Shown: positions 1 through 5,991 of the stretch, piece by piece | Position numbering within the stretch: the first letter of the stretch is position 1 | How the letters are laid out: each line of letters opens with the position of its first letter | NCBI GenBank assembly: GCA_030696545.1 | Contig: JAUYSA010000285.1 | Span: forward strand, 1-6,125 | Origin: Hyphomonadaceae bacterium | GTDB lineage: Bacteria; Pseudomonadota; Alphaproteobacteria; Caulobacterales; Hyphomonadaceae | Direction: 5' to 3' | DNA length: 6,125 nucleotides | The notes under the pieces: model-generated | Told to the model about the DNA's origin: nothing | The model's database searches: none | What the model saw: the letters and a program-made list of their open reading frames with translations, nothing else | Translations under genes and position numbers: made by a program

Positions 1-1
1 A

Positions 2-1633
2 GCTCTCGCAAGCTGCGCCAGTTCGGTGCAGCCGAAAGCAGTGTCGACCGGATACGCTCCGGTCGAGGTGAGCATTCTCGCGATCAATGATTTCCACGGC
101 AACCTCGAGCCTCCCTCGAGTGGCGGCAAGGTATTCAACCCGGCAACGCCGCGCGAATGGGGAACAATCCCCGCAGGCGGCGCGCCGCGTCTTGCAACTG
201 CTGTCGCCAGGCTGGCAGCGCGCAATCCGTCGAATACGATCATGGTCGCGGCTGGCGACCTGATCGGCGCTTCACCGCTGCTGTCGAGCCTGTTCCACGA
301 CGAGCCTACCATCGAGTCGATGACTCAGATGGGCCTTGCCCTGACCTCGGTGGGCAATCACGAGTTTGACGAAGGCTGGAAGGAATTGCGCAGAATGCAG
401 GATGGCGGTTGCCACCCTGTCGATGGTTGCAAAGGCCCGGCGCCGTTCAAGGGCGCCGGCTTCCAGTATCTCGCCGCCTCGACCTATCTGGACAATGGCG
501 ACACGCTGTTTCCACCCTATGCAGTCCGCGAGTTTGGCGGCGTGAAGGTCGGCTTTATCGGCCTCACGCTTGAGGGCACGCCCGACGTCATCACGCCGGC
601 GGCCCGCGCCGGGATCACGTTCAAGGACGAAGCTGAAACTGTGAACGCGCTTGTTCCGAAACTGAGATCGCAAGGCATCGAAGCCATCGTCGTGCTGATC
701 CACGAGGGCGGCTACACCACGGGCGGCCTCGACGATTGCCATGGCCTCTCCGGCACGATCGCGGACATCGTCCCGAAATTCGACAGGGCGGTTGATGTCG
801 TCATCACCGGCCACACCAACGGCATCTACATCTGCACGCTCGATGGCCGCCTCGTAACCAGCGCGGGAGCCTACGGCACGCGCGTTACGGACATCTCGAT
901 CCTGCTCGATCCGAAGAGCGGCGACGTGATTGGGTCGAAGGCGCGCGACATCGTCATCGCCGAGAGCGACTTCGCAGAAGACCCCGCACAGATCACGCTC
1001 ATCAGCGCCTACAAGAAGCAGGCCGAGCCTCTGATGAATCGCGCGGTTGGGCAGATCACCGCTACCGTCACGCGGGCAAGCAACAACCACGGCGAGAGCG
1101 CGCTGGGCGATATCATCGCTGACGCCATACTTGATGCCGGGCGCAGGGAAACCGGCAAGGCCGATATCGGCTTTATGAACCCAGGCGGCATCCGCACGGA
1201 TCTGCCGTTCCGGGATGGGAAAGTAACCTACAGCGATATCTTCGCCGTCCAGCCCTTCGGCAACGATCTGGTCGTTCTTACCCTGACCGGCGCCGATATT
1301 ATGACGCTGCTGAAGCAACAGTACCAGGCCAGCGGCAACAATATCCTGCAGGTATCCGAAGGCTTCGCGTTCACATGGCGCCAGCCTGCAGGAAAACCGA
1401 TCGAAGTGGTGGCAGGCTCGGTGAAGCTCAATGGCCAGCCGATCGTTGCGGACCAGAGCTATCGCGTCGTGACCAACAATTTCATGGCGGGCGGCGGCGA
1501 CGGCTTCACCGCCTTCGAAAATGGAACGGACGCCGTCACCATCGGAACAGATATCGCATCGCTTGAGGCTTGGCTGAAAATGCATTCGCCACTGGACAAC
1601 ACGATCCGTGGCCGGATCACCCGCGCCCAGTAG
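2..1633 (+). CDS. 5'-nucleotidase / 2',3'-cyclic phosphodiesterase family lipoprotein (UshA-like), 5' end outside window
   Basis: Two-domain metallophosphoesterase expected to remove phosphate from nucleotides outside the inner membrane. The frame is open to the window edge, so the N-terminus is missing; the GTG at 26 is not the likely start, because codons before it encode a lipobox. Numbering from the lipobox Cys (codon 14-16), the metal-site motifs of the N-terminal domain are D26-x-H28 (NDFHG), G81-D82, GNHE at 114-117, H230 (IHEGG) and GHTN at 266-269. The C-terminal substrate domain has NPGGIR at 389-394, F415 (PFGN) and F490 followed six residues later by D496 (NFMAGGGDGF). These match the adenine-stacking Phe pair and the Asp of E. 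coli UshA (F429, F498, D504). Cys pairs such as GGCHPVDGC suggest disulfides and export. Odd point: the last metal ligand of the GHxH motif is Asn. The end overlaps the convergent DJ-1 gene by 17 bases. Family assignment is firm; the exact substrate is not. Confidence 0.93.
   Translation, partial: ALASCASSVQPKAVSTGYAPVEVSILAINDFHGNLEPPSSGGKVFNPATPREWGTIPAGGAPRLATAVARLAARNPSNTIMVAAGDLIGASPLLSSLFHDEPTIESMTQMGLALTSVGNHEFDEGWKELRRMQDGGCHPVDGCKGPAPFKGAGFQYLAASTYLDNGDTLFPPYAVREFGGVKVGFIGLTLEGTPDVITPAARAGITFKDEAETVNALVPKLRSQGIEAIVVLIHEGGYTTGGLDDCHGLSGTIADIVPKFDRAVDVVITGHTNGIYICTLDGRLVTSAGAYGTRVTDISILLDPKSGDVIGSKARDIVIAESDFAEDPAQITLISAYKKQAEPLMNRAVGQITATVTRASNNHGESALGDIIADAILDAGRRETGKADIGFMNPGGIRTDLPFRDGKVTYSDIFAVQPFGNDLVVLTLTGADIMTLLKQQYQASGNNILQVSEGFAFTWRQPAGKPIEVVAGSVKLNGQPIVADQSYRVVTNNFMAGGGDGFTAFENGTDAVTIGTDIASLEAWLKMHSPLDNTIRGRITRAQ
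5..16 (+). other. Lipobox (signal peptidase II site) of the nucleotidase
   Basis: In the nucleotidase frame, the codons just inside the window read A-L-A-S-C-A-S-S. LASC fits the lipobox pattern [LVI][ASTVI][GAS]C. The Cys codon is at 14-16 and would be lipidated, then followed by a short Ser/Ala/Pro-rich linker before the catalytic domain begins about 19 residues later. The hydrophobic part of the signal peptide lies outside the window, so this rests on the four-residue motif, its position and the exported nature of the family. Confidence 0.7.
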
Positions 1634-2327
1634 CCTGCATCAATGAAGCGGCCTCCACGGCCTCCTCGCGGCGGACGGGCATGAGTTTCTGACGTATGAT
1701 TTCGTAGCGCTCGCGGATATGCGGCGGCGCAAGCTCCGGGCGTCCACTGTCGAAAGGCGGCGCTGGAGCATATTCCAGTCCAAGCTGGATTGTCTGGGCC
1801 AGATCATCGCCGCCGATCTCCGCCAATACTGTGAGAGCAAAATCGATCCCAGCCGTCACGCCACCGCCCGTGATGATATTGCCATCACGCACCACACGCG
1901 CAGGATCGTGGATCGCGCCGAACACCGGCAGCAGTTCGGCGTAGGCCCAGTGACACGCCGCGCGCTTCCCCTTCAGCAGGCCGGCCGCTCCGAGGATCAG
2001 CGACCCGGTGCAAACGGACGTCACATATTTCGCGTCGAGCGCCAGCCGTCTGATCTCTGCGGTGAAGGCCTGATCCTGCGCCACTTTAGTTGCATTGATA
2101 CCTCCGGGAACACAGATGAGGTCGCAGTTTCTGACGTCTGCGATCCTCACCGTGTTGCCGAATGTCAGTCCGTCCGCATCGACGTTTCCGCCAGCCGGGC
2201 TGGCGACGACCGTTTCCGATCCCGGCAGACGGCTGAGAAACTGATGCGGTCCGGTAAAGTCGAGATGCGTCATGCCCGGATAGATCGCGAAGAGGATGCG
2301 AAACTTCGTGTCGGCTGCTGGCGGCAT
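1617..2327 (-). CDS. DJ-1/PfpI family protein, isonitrile hydratase-like
   Basis: Single-domain DJ-1/PfpI protein of 236 residues. The closest family I recognise is isonitrile hydratase (InhA of Pseudomonas, about 228 residues), which hydrates isonitriles to N-substituted formamides. Visible motifs: strand 1 FRILFAIYPG, then LDFTGP with D23; VPGG near residue 74; the nucleophile elbow SVCTGS with C106; GKRAACHW; and GGGVTAGIDFAL. InhA uses an Asp/Cys pair (D17 and C101) with nearly the same separation, which favours this subgroup over proteases or glyoxalases. Start: the ATG at 2327 puts 8 residues before the first strand. The frame stays open to 2531, but that start would overlap 110 bases of the divergent regulator, and an ATG at 2360 has no ribosome site. 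The only SD-like match is GAGG, 10 bases upstream. No signal peptide is seen, so it is cytoplasmic. The gene is divergent from a regulator carrying the same fold and overlaps the nucleotidase tail to tail. The substrate is inferred; other DJ-1 activities are possible. Confidence 0.88.
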   Translation of the reverse strand: MPPAADTKFRILFAIYPGMTHLDFTGPHQFLSRLPGSETVVASPAGGNVDADGLTFGNTVRIADVRNCDLICVPGGINATKVAQDQAFTAEIRRLALDAKYVTSVCTGSLILGAAGLLKGKRAACHWAYAELLPVFGAIHDPARVVRDGNIITGGGVTAGIDFALTVLAEIGGDDLAQTIQLGLEYAPAPPFDSGRPELAPPHIRERYEIIRQKLMPVRREEAVEAASLMQATGRG

Positions 2328-2421
2328 GGGGAGGAAACCTCGTCTTGACGCAGACAACATCGCTGATCTAGCGTCTGGCCGAAATGACAATGTTCCCGCT
2401 TTTTCTGCCAAAGGCCTGAAA
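2328..2421. promoter_or_regulatory. Divergent control region between DJ-1 enzyme and GlxA-type regulator
   Basis: The 94 bases between the two divergent start codons must hold both promoters unless they lie inside the genes. On the + strand, TTGACG at 2345-2350 matches the alphaproteobacterial -35 pattern, with a weak -10-like ATCTAG at 2366-2371 (spacing 15, short). On the - strand, TTGTCA with TAGATC 14 bases downstream is a poorer pair. The short inverted repeat CGCT-5-AGCG at 2361-2373 sits in the middle and could be a regulator site, but its arms are only four bases. That promoters are here is likely from layout; the exact elements are weak. Confidence 0.45.
2410..2414 (+). promoter_or_regulatory. 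Ribosome binding site supporting the GTG start of the GlxA-type regulator
   Basis: AAAGG ends 7 bases before the GTG at 2422. This is the best Shine-Dalgarno match near any candidate start of this gene and is the main reason for preferring the 330-residue form over the longer ATG form from 2296. Confidence 0.5.
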
Positions 2422-3414
2422 GTGACCCGCCAGCTGAAGCCCCGCACCATCGGCGTGCTGATATTCGACGATTTCCAGATCCTGGACGCAGCCGGTCCCA
2501 TCGGTGCGTTCGAGATGCCGATGCGCGGCATGAAACCGCCGCCCTATGAACTCTCGATCATCGCGCCAACGCCCGGGCCGGTTCGCTCTTCATCCGGCGC
2601 AGTGATGATGGCGGGGCCAATCCCTCGGCAGCCAAAGTTCGACACGCTGGTGATCGCCGGCGGATGGGGCACGCGCGCAGCGATGATTGATCCGCGTGTG
2701 CAGGCGCTTATCCGGGCCGCCATGAAGACGTCCCGCCGCGTCTGCTCGGTCTGTTCGGGCGCATACATTCTTGCGCAAACGGGAGTTCTGGACGGCAAGC
2801 GCGCCACCACCCACTGGGGGCGAACGCCTGATTTCCAGCAGCGCTATCCGGACGTGAAGCTGGAGCCGGATTGCATCTATACCCGCGACGGCAAGGTGTG
2901 GACGTCAGCCGGGATTACCGCCGGTATCGACCTGGCCCTTGCCCTGATCGCTGACGATCTGGGCGAGGAGGTCGCCCGCCGGACGGCGCAGGAACTGGTG
3001 GTCTATCATCGCCGTCCCGGCGGGCAGTCGCAGTTCTCCGCGCTTCTGGATATCGAGCGGACCGAAGGGCGGTTCACGCCCCTGCTTGGCTGGATGCGAG
3101 AACGGCTGGAAGATCCGCTGACGGTGGAGACGCTGGCGGCGCAATCCAACATGAGCCCGCGCAATTTTGCTCGCGCCTTCACGGCAGAAACCGGCGTGAC
3201 GCCCGCCAAGGCGGTTGAACGTCTGCGGCTTGAGAGCGCGCGCGAGCGCGTCGAGCACTCTACTGACTCAATTGACGTTATTGCTCAGGACGTCGGCTTT
3301 GGAGACCCGGAGCGGATGCGGCGGGCGTTTGTCCGGGCGTTCGGGCAGCCGCCTCAGGCCCTGCGGAGATTGGCGCGAACGGAAACGGTCGCTGCGGTGA
3401 CGCAGGCCGGTTGA
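2422..3414 (+). CDS. GlxA-type transcriptional regulator: DJ-1/PfpI domain fused to AraC helix-turn-helix
   Basis: Protein of 330 residues, normal for the family. Residues about 8-190 form a DJ-1/PfpI (class I glutamine amidotransferase-like) sensor domain: IGVLIFDDFQILDAAGP with D22, VIAGGWG at 77-83, the nucleophile elbow SVCSGA with C111, GKRATTHW, and TSAGITAGIDLAL. Residues about 221-315 form an AraC/XylS DNA-binding domain with two helix-turn-helix units (LTVETLAAQSNMSPRNFARA from 233; IDVIAQDVGFGDPERMRRAF from 284). The GTG at 2422 is chosen because AAAGG lies 7 bases upstream and the first strand follows directly. The in-frame ATG at 2296 would overlap the divergent enzyme gene by 32 bases and add a tail without family character. 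It probably controls the divergent DJ-1 gene, and perhaps itself, from the 94-base gap. Family members respond to small metabolites; the ligand here is unknown. Both Asp and Cys of the enzyme-type active site are kept. Confidence 0.9.
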   Translation: MTRQLKPRTIGVLIFDDFQILDAAGPIGAFEMPMRGMKPPPYELSIIAPTPGPVRSSSGAVMMAGPIPRQPKFDTLVIAGGWGTRAAMIDPRVQALIRAAMKTSRRVCSVCSGAYILAQTGVLDGKRATTHWGRTPDFQQRYPDVKLEPDCIYTRDGKVWTSAGITAGIDLALALIADDLGEEVARRTAQELVVYHRRPGGQSQFSALLDIERTEGRFTPLLGWMRERLEDPLTVETLAAQSNMSPRNFARAFTAETGVTPAKAVERLRLESARERVEHSTDSIDVIAQDVGFGDPERMRRAFVRAFGQPPQALRRLARTETVAAVTQAG

Positions 3415-3420
3415 GCGGTT

Positions 3421-3618
3421 TTACGCGCCCTGTCCCTGATGCCGGGCAATCCGGCTTTCGAGCTCGGCCAGTCGCGTGCGCCAGACCACGAGTTCGCGTG
3501 CGGTAAGCCCGCCTTCGGCCGGGGAAACCGGCTCCAGCGAGGCCAGCTCGGTGGCAATACGCTCGCGCCGCTCGCGGAGCTGTTTCAGGGTCATCTCGAG
3601 AGGTTCATTCTGAGCCAT
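3421..3618 (-). CDS. Small coiled-coil protein, 65 residues, function unknown
   Basis: I do not recognise a named family. The product is a charged, soluble helical hairpin. Helix 1 (about 7-29) has Leu/Ile/Arg at 7, 11, 14, 18, 21, 25 and 28, a regular 3-4 heptad spacing. A Pro/Gly break follows at 30-37 (PVSPAEGG). Helix 2 (about 39-60) repeats the spacing with L43, W46, L50, L53 and I57. There is no signal peptide or membrane segment. The ATG at 3618 is chosen because the sequence before it (open to 3708) is Arg/His-rich, lacks heptads and runs through a cluster of palindromes. No clear Shine-Dalgarno site precedes the ATG. The stop lies 6 bases from the stop of the convergent regulator gene. 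The regular heptads make a real gene more likely than a chance frame; partner and role are unknown. Confidence 0.7.
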   Translation of the reverse strand: MAQNEPLEMTLKQLRERRERIATELASLEPVSPAEGGLTARELVVWRTRLAELESRIARHQGQGA

Positions 3619-3753
3619 GACGCCAATATGGTGAGCACGAGCCCGCTGACGAGTCGACTCCCGCATGCGGAGAAAGCTTTCCACAGCTCGGCCCCGAGTG
3701 CTCCACATAAAGGCTGCGGCGCCGGGAATTCCGGCGTGTGGCGAATTCCGGAT
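3619..3753. other. Palindrome-rich intergenic region
   Basis: These 135 bases lie between the start of the coiled-coil gene and the end of the DUF2332 gene. They contain three perfect 10-base palindromes almost end to end: GAGTCGACTC at 3651-3660, CCGCATGCGG at 3661-3670 and GAAAGCTTTC at 3672-3681. An interrupted palindrome CTCGG-CC-CCGAG follows at 3687-3698, then a hairpin at 3720-3736. The nonamer GAATTCCGG occurs twice (3726-3734 and 3743-3751). The cluster lies 33-80 bases upstream of the coiled-coil start codon, where its promoter should be. I saw no convincing -35/-10 pair. Confidence 0.6.
3720..3736 (-). terminator. Possible terminator hairpin after the dehydrogenase-DUF2332 operon
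   Basis: CGCCGG (3720-3725) and CCGGCG (3731-3736) form a perfect six-base stem around a five-base loop, 18 bases past the DUF2332 stop. The sequence after it on the - strand has only a short T run (CCTTTATG), so it is a weak intrinsic terminator at best. It could instead be a 3'-end stabilising hairpin. Confidence 0.35.
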
Positions 3754-4812
3754 CTAGGCGCGCCAGACCATCGACCGGCCGTGGGGGTCCACCTCCGCCA
3801 GGGTGGCCTCGGTGCGGTGGCCATTTTCCCAGCTAACCACGTTGAGCACATAGCTGCCTGAGCCGCGCTCGCCGCCGATCACGCTTTCCGGCTCGAACCG
3901 GACCCAGGCCAGCCGCCGCTCCGGGGTGGTCCGGGAGCCGGCCGTTTCGATCCCGTCCCGAATCGCGTCGCGTATGGGTGCGGGCGGATATTGGAGGAAT
4001 ACCGAATGGTAGATGATGGTCGTCCCGGCAGGGAGGTCTCCCGCCAGCCGTGCGCGAACCCATTCGGCCGCATCGGCTTTTTCTGGCATCAGGCCGGTCA
4101 TCCGCGCCAGATCGAGGGCCGCATTCAGGCGTTCCATCCGCGCGGTCTGGTCGGCCCAGATATAGGCGCGCAGCCTGAGCCGGTCGTCGGGATTGGCCGG
4201 GTCGAGCGGGTTCTGGTCGCAGGCGGCGCGGGAGGCAATCTCAAGATTCCGCCAGTCTGGCGCCGCGCCCTCAACCAGCGTCGGGATTGCTGGACCCGCT
4301 AAACCGGCCCGGCCCCATGGCGGATGGGCGAATGCGAACCTGTCCCAGTTGAGATTGAGCCCCGCGCTCGCCCCAAGTTCCAGCATGTGGAAAGGCTGTG
4401 GTGATCGCTCGGCCAGCCAGAGGAAGCCGCAGGCCAGCCCGGTCGCCCGAGCCGTTTCGTTAGTCTGCGGGGGCGACTTCATGAAGTCGCGAACGTGCGC
4501 CTCTTCGCGTTCGAGGAAATTCCGGGCGATTGGCCAGACCCGGTCCATCGACCAGTCAGGCCGCGCGCCGGGATATTCCGCTGCCAGCGCGGGATCGCGA
4601 CCCGTCAGCGCGGCGGCGTGTAGCGCTCCCGCAACGCGTAGGGAGACGGCATCGGCTCGGGGATGGCCCGGCCAACCATCTGTCAACTTCGCGACGATCC
4701 CGCCTGCGGCGATGTCATCAGCGCAGCGGGCCAGCAGCTGCCCGGTAAAGGGCGACCCAAATTCCCCGCAGAAGCGCGACTGAAGCCGGAACTCCTCAAG
4801 GACAGTCACCAT
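3754..4812 (-). CDS. DUF2332 family protein
   Basis: Protein of 352 residues that I assign to DUF2332 (PF10094), a family without an established function. Visible features: an N-terminal helical region with GALHAAAL at 62-69 and FLEREEAHVRDFM at 99-111; LELGASAGLNLNWDRF at 144-159, a glycine-rich loop after a hydrophobic strand that resembles motif I of class I SAM-dependent methyltransferases; YHSVFLQYPP at 268-277; and a C-terminal WVRFEPES segment. There is no signal peptide or membrane segment, so it is cytoplasmic. The ATG at 4812 is chosen because it lies 2 bases after the dehydrogenase stop (TGA-TC-ATG), typical of translational coupling; the same frame stays open upstream to 5142, but only as the antisense shadow of the dehydrogenase. 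It is the second gene of the operon. Methyltransferase-like folding is inference from the one loop. Confidence 0.87.
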   Translation of the reverse strand: MVTVLEEFRLQSRFCGEFGSPFTGQLLARCADDIAAGGIVAKLTDGWPGHPRADAVSLRVAGALHAAALTGRDPALAAEYPGARPDWSMDRVWPIARNFLEREEAHVRDFMKSPPQTNETARATGLACGFLWLAERSPQPFHMLELGASAGLNLNWDRFAFAHPPWGRAGLAGPAIPTLVEGAAPDWRNLEIASRAACDQNPLDPANPDDRLRLRAYIWADQTARMERLNAALDLARMTGLMPEKADAAEWVRARLAGDLPAGTTIIYHSVFLQYPPAPIRDAIRDGIETAGSRTTPERRLAWVRFEPESVIGGERGSGSYVLNVVSWENGHRTEATLAEVDPHGRSMVWRA

Positions 4813-4814
4813 GA

Positions 4815-5873
4815 TCAGCCCGCCGGCATCATCACCACGCGGCCGATGACGCGACCATCGCGCAGATCGTTGAGCGCGGCGTTCACCTGCTCCAGCGGCC
4901 GGGTCGCGATCGGCACGTCCGGCGCGCCGGTGCGCTTCACCAGATCCAGCAGTTCCGCGATCTCGACGAGGCTGCCGACATAGCTGCCCTGCACGGTCAG
5001 CGCCTTCATCGGGAAGAATGGCGTCGGGATCGTCACCTCGCCCCCGAACAGGCCGACCACGATCACCTTGCCGCCCTTGATGGCCGTATCGACCCCCAGC
5101 TTCACCGTGGGACCAGCGCCGACAAAATCGATCACCGCCCATGCGCCGCCACCCGTCGCGGCGCGGATCTGGTCAGCCGCATCCTTGGCGGCGCCATCGA
5201 TCACAAGCGATGCGCCAGCAGCCTTCGCCGCCTCGCGCTTGGCGGGGTCAATGTCGACGACGATGGCGGAATGCCCGCCCATCTTCTTGTGCAGCGCCAG
5301 CGCCATCAGACCGACGCCGCCTGCGCCGATCATCACCACAGGCGCTTGCGCCAGCGTGTCCGACACTTTCCGAAGCGCGCTGTAGGCTGTCACGCCCGAG
5401 CAGGCCAGCGGCGCGGCTTTCTCCGGCGCGATGCCGCCGATATCGAACAGGTAGCGCGGATGCGGAACCAGCACGTGCGTTGCGAAGCCGCCGCCGCGAT
5501 GAATGCCAACGCTGCACGGCTTGGTGCAGAGGTTTTCCTCGCCGCGCTGGCAGACGATGCACTCGCCGCAGCCCATCCACGGATGGATCAGGCGGACGTC
5601 GCCGACTTTCACGCCCTCTGCATCCGGACCAACGGCAACCACTTCGCCGACATTCTCGTGGCCCATCGTCAACGGCAGTTTCACGCCGCGATCCTGCAGC
5701 TTTAGCTTCTGGCCGCCGCCAATGTCGTAATAGCCATCCCAGATATGCAGATCGGAATGGCAGACGCCCGCCGCCAGAACCTTGAGGACAATGTCTGTGC
5801 CTTTGGGCTCCGGCGTATCGCGCTCCATGCGCTGCAGCGGGGCGCCACACTCACAGACATCGAAGCTATGCAT
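4815..5873 (-). CDS. Zinc-dependent medium-chain alcohol dehydrogenase (MDR superfamily)
   Basis: NAD(P)-dependent zinc dehydrogenase of 352 residues, full length, oxidising alcohols or reducing aldehydes in the cytoplasm. Motifs: GVCHSDLH with catalytic-zinc ligand C38; GHENVGEV with H72-E73; the structural-zinc Cys set C102, C105, C108 and C116 (CGECIVCQRGEENLC); ACSGVTAYSA with third catalytic ligand C158; the Rossmann loop GAGGVG at 183-188; and D207 at the end of the following strand (IVVDID), which favours NAD over NADP. An insert at about 48-65 (YYDIGGGQKLKLQDRG) before the GHE motif marks a subgroup common in alphaproteobacteria whose substrate I cannot name. The start is the ATG at 5873, with AGGA 6 bases upstream; a GTG one codon earlier (5876) would leave only 3 bases. 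First gene of an operon with the DUF2332 gene, 2 bases apart. All zinc ligands are intact. Confidence 0.95.
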   Translation of the reverse strand: MHSFDVCECGAPLQRMERDTPEPKGTDIVLKVLAAGVCHSDLHIWDGYYDIGGGQKLKLQDRGVKLPLTMGHENVGEVVAVGPDAEGVKVGDVRLIHPWMGCGECIVCQRGEENLCTKPCSVGIHRGGGFATHVLVPHPRYLFDIGGIAPEKAAPLACSGVTAYSALRKVSDTLAQAPVVMIGAGGVGLMALALHKKMGGHSAIVVDIDPAKREAAKAAGASLVIDGAAKDAADQIRAATGGGAWAVIDFVGAGPTVKLGVDTAIKGGKVIVVGLFGGEVTIPTPFFPMKALTVQGSYVGSLVEIAELLDLVKRTGAPDVPIATRPLEQVNAALNDLRDGRVIGRVVMMPAG

Positions 5874-5879
5874 CACGTT

Positions 5880-5884
5880 TCCTC
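5880..5884 (-). promoter_or_regulatory. Ribosome binding site of the alcohol dehydrogenase
   Basis: Read on the - strand, GAGGA ends 6 bases before the ATG at 5873. The spacing decides in favour of this ATG over the adjacent upstream GTG. Confidence 0.7.
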
Positions 5885-5905
5885 GTGGGCGTTATTGTTG
5901 GGGTG

Positions 5906-5935
5906 ATACTAGAGAGCGAGGGGCTGACGCGCCAG
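5906..5935 (-). promoter_or_regulatory. Candidate promoter of the dehydrogenase-DUF2332 operon
   Basis: On the - strand, TAGTAT (5911-5906) matches four of six -10 consensus bases, and CTGGCG (5935-5930) sits 18 bases upstream as a poor -35. A start about 7 bases past the -10 would leave a leader of roughly 25 bases carrying the ribosome site. This is a weak call based mainly on position. Confidence 0.25.
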
Positions 5936-5991
5936 CCTGCGCGGACGGGCTTGTGGCTTGCCCCCTCCGTCTTGCGCGCTGACGCGCACAA

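Noticed and set aside
272..1585. Long antisense frame (437 codons) inside the nucleotidase gene
   Set aside because: Its translation is His/Arg/Ala-rich with no family motifs, and the + strand frame carries all metallophosphoesterase motifs. Long antisense frames are common in GC-rich genes.
1719..2348. 209-codon + strand frame opposite the DJ-1 gene
   Set aside because: The product is Arg/Gln/His-rich without recognisable motifs; the opposite strand encodes a clear DJ-1 protein.
2296..2421. Longer regulator starting at the ATG at 2296
   Set aside because: The added 42 residues are not family-like and overlap the start of the divergent DJ-1 gene; the GTG at 2422 has a better ribosome site.
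2328..2531. Longer DJ-1 protein starting at 2531
   Set aside because: The extra 68 residues show no family character and run 110 bases into the regulator gene on the other strand.
3651..3764. Cluster of common restriction sites (SalI, SphI, HindIII, two EcoRI, AscI) suggesting a cloning polylinker
   Set aside because: The bases between the sites do not match a vector linker that I know, and AscI lies within the DUF2332 coding end with the gene intact. Native sequence is more likely; a vector screen would settle it.
4813..5142. Upstream extension giving a 462-codon DUF2332 frame
   Set aside because: The added part is Gly/Arg-rich and runs antisense-frame through the dehydrogenase. The ATG at 4812 starts exactly where the family sequence begins.
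5141..5850. Overlapping frames on both strands inside the dehydrogenase gene
   Set aside because: They are Arg/Pro/Ser-rich shadows; the dehydrogenase frame holds every zinc and cofactor motif.
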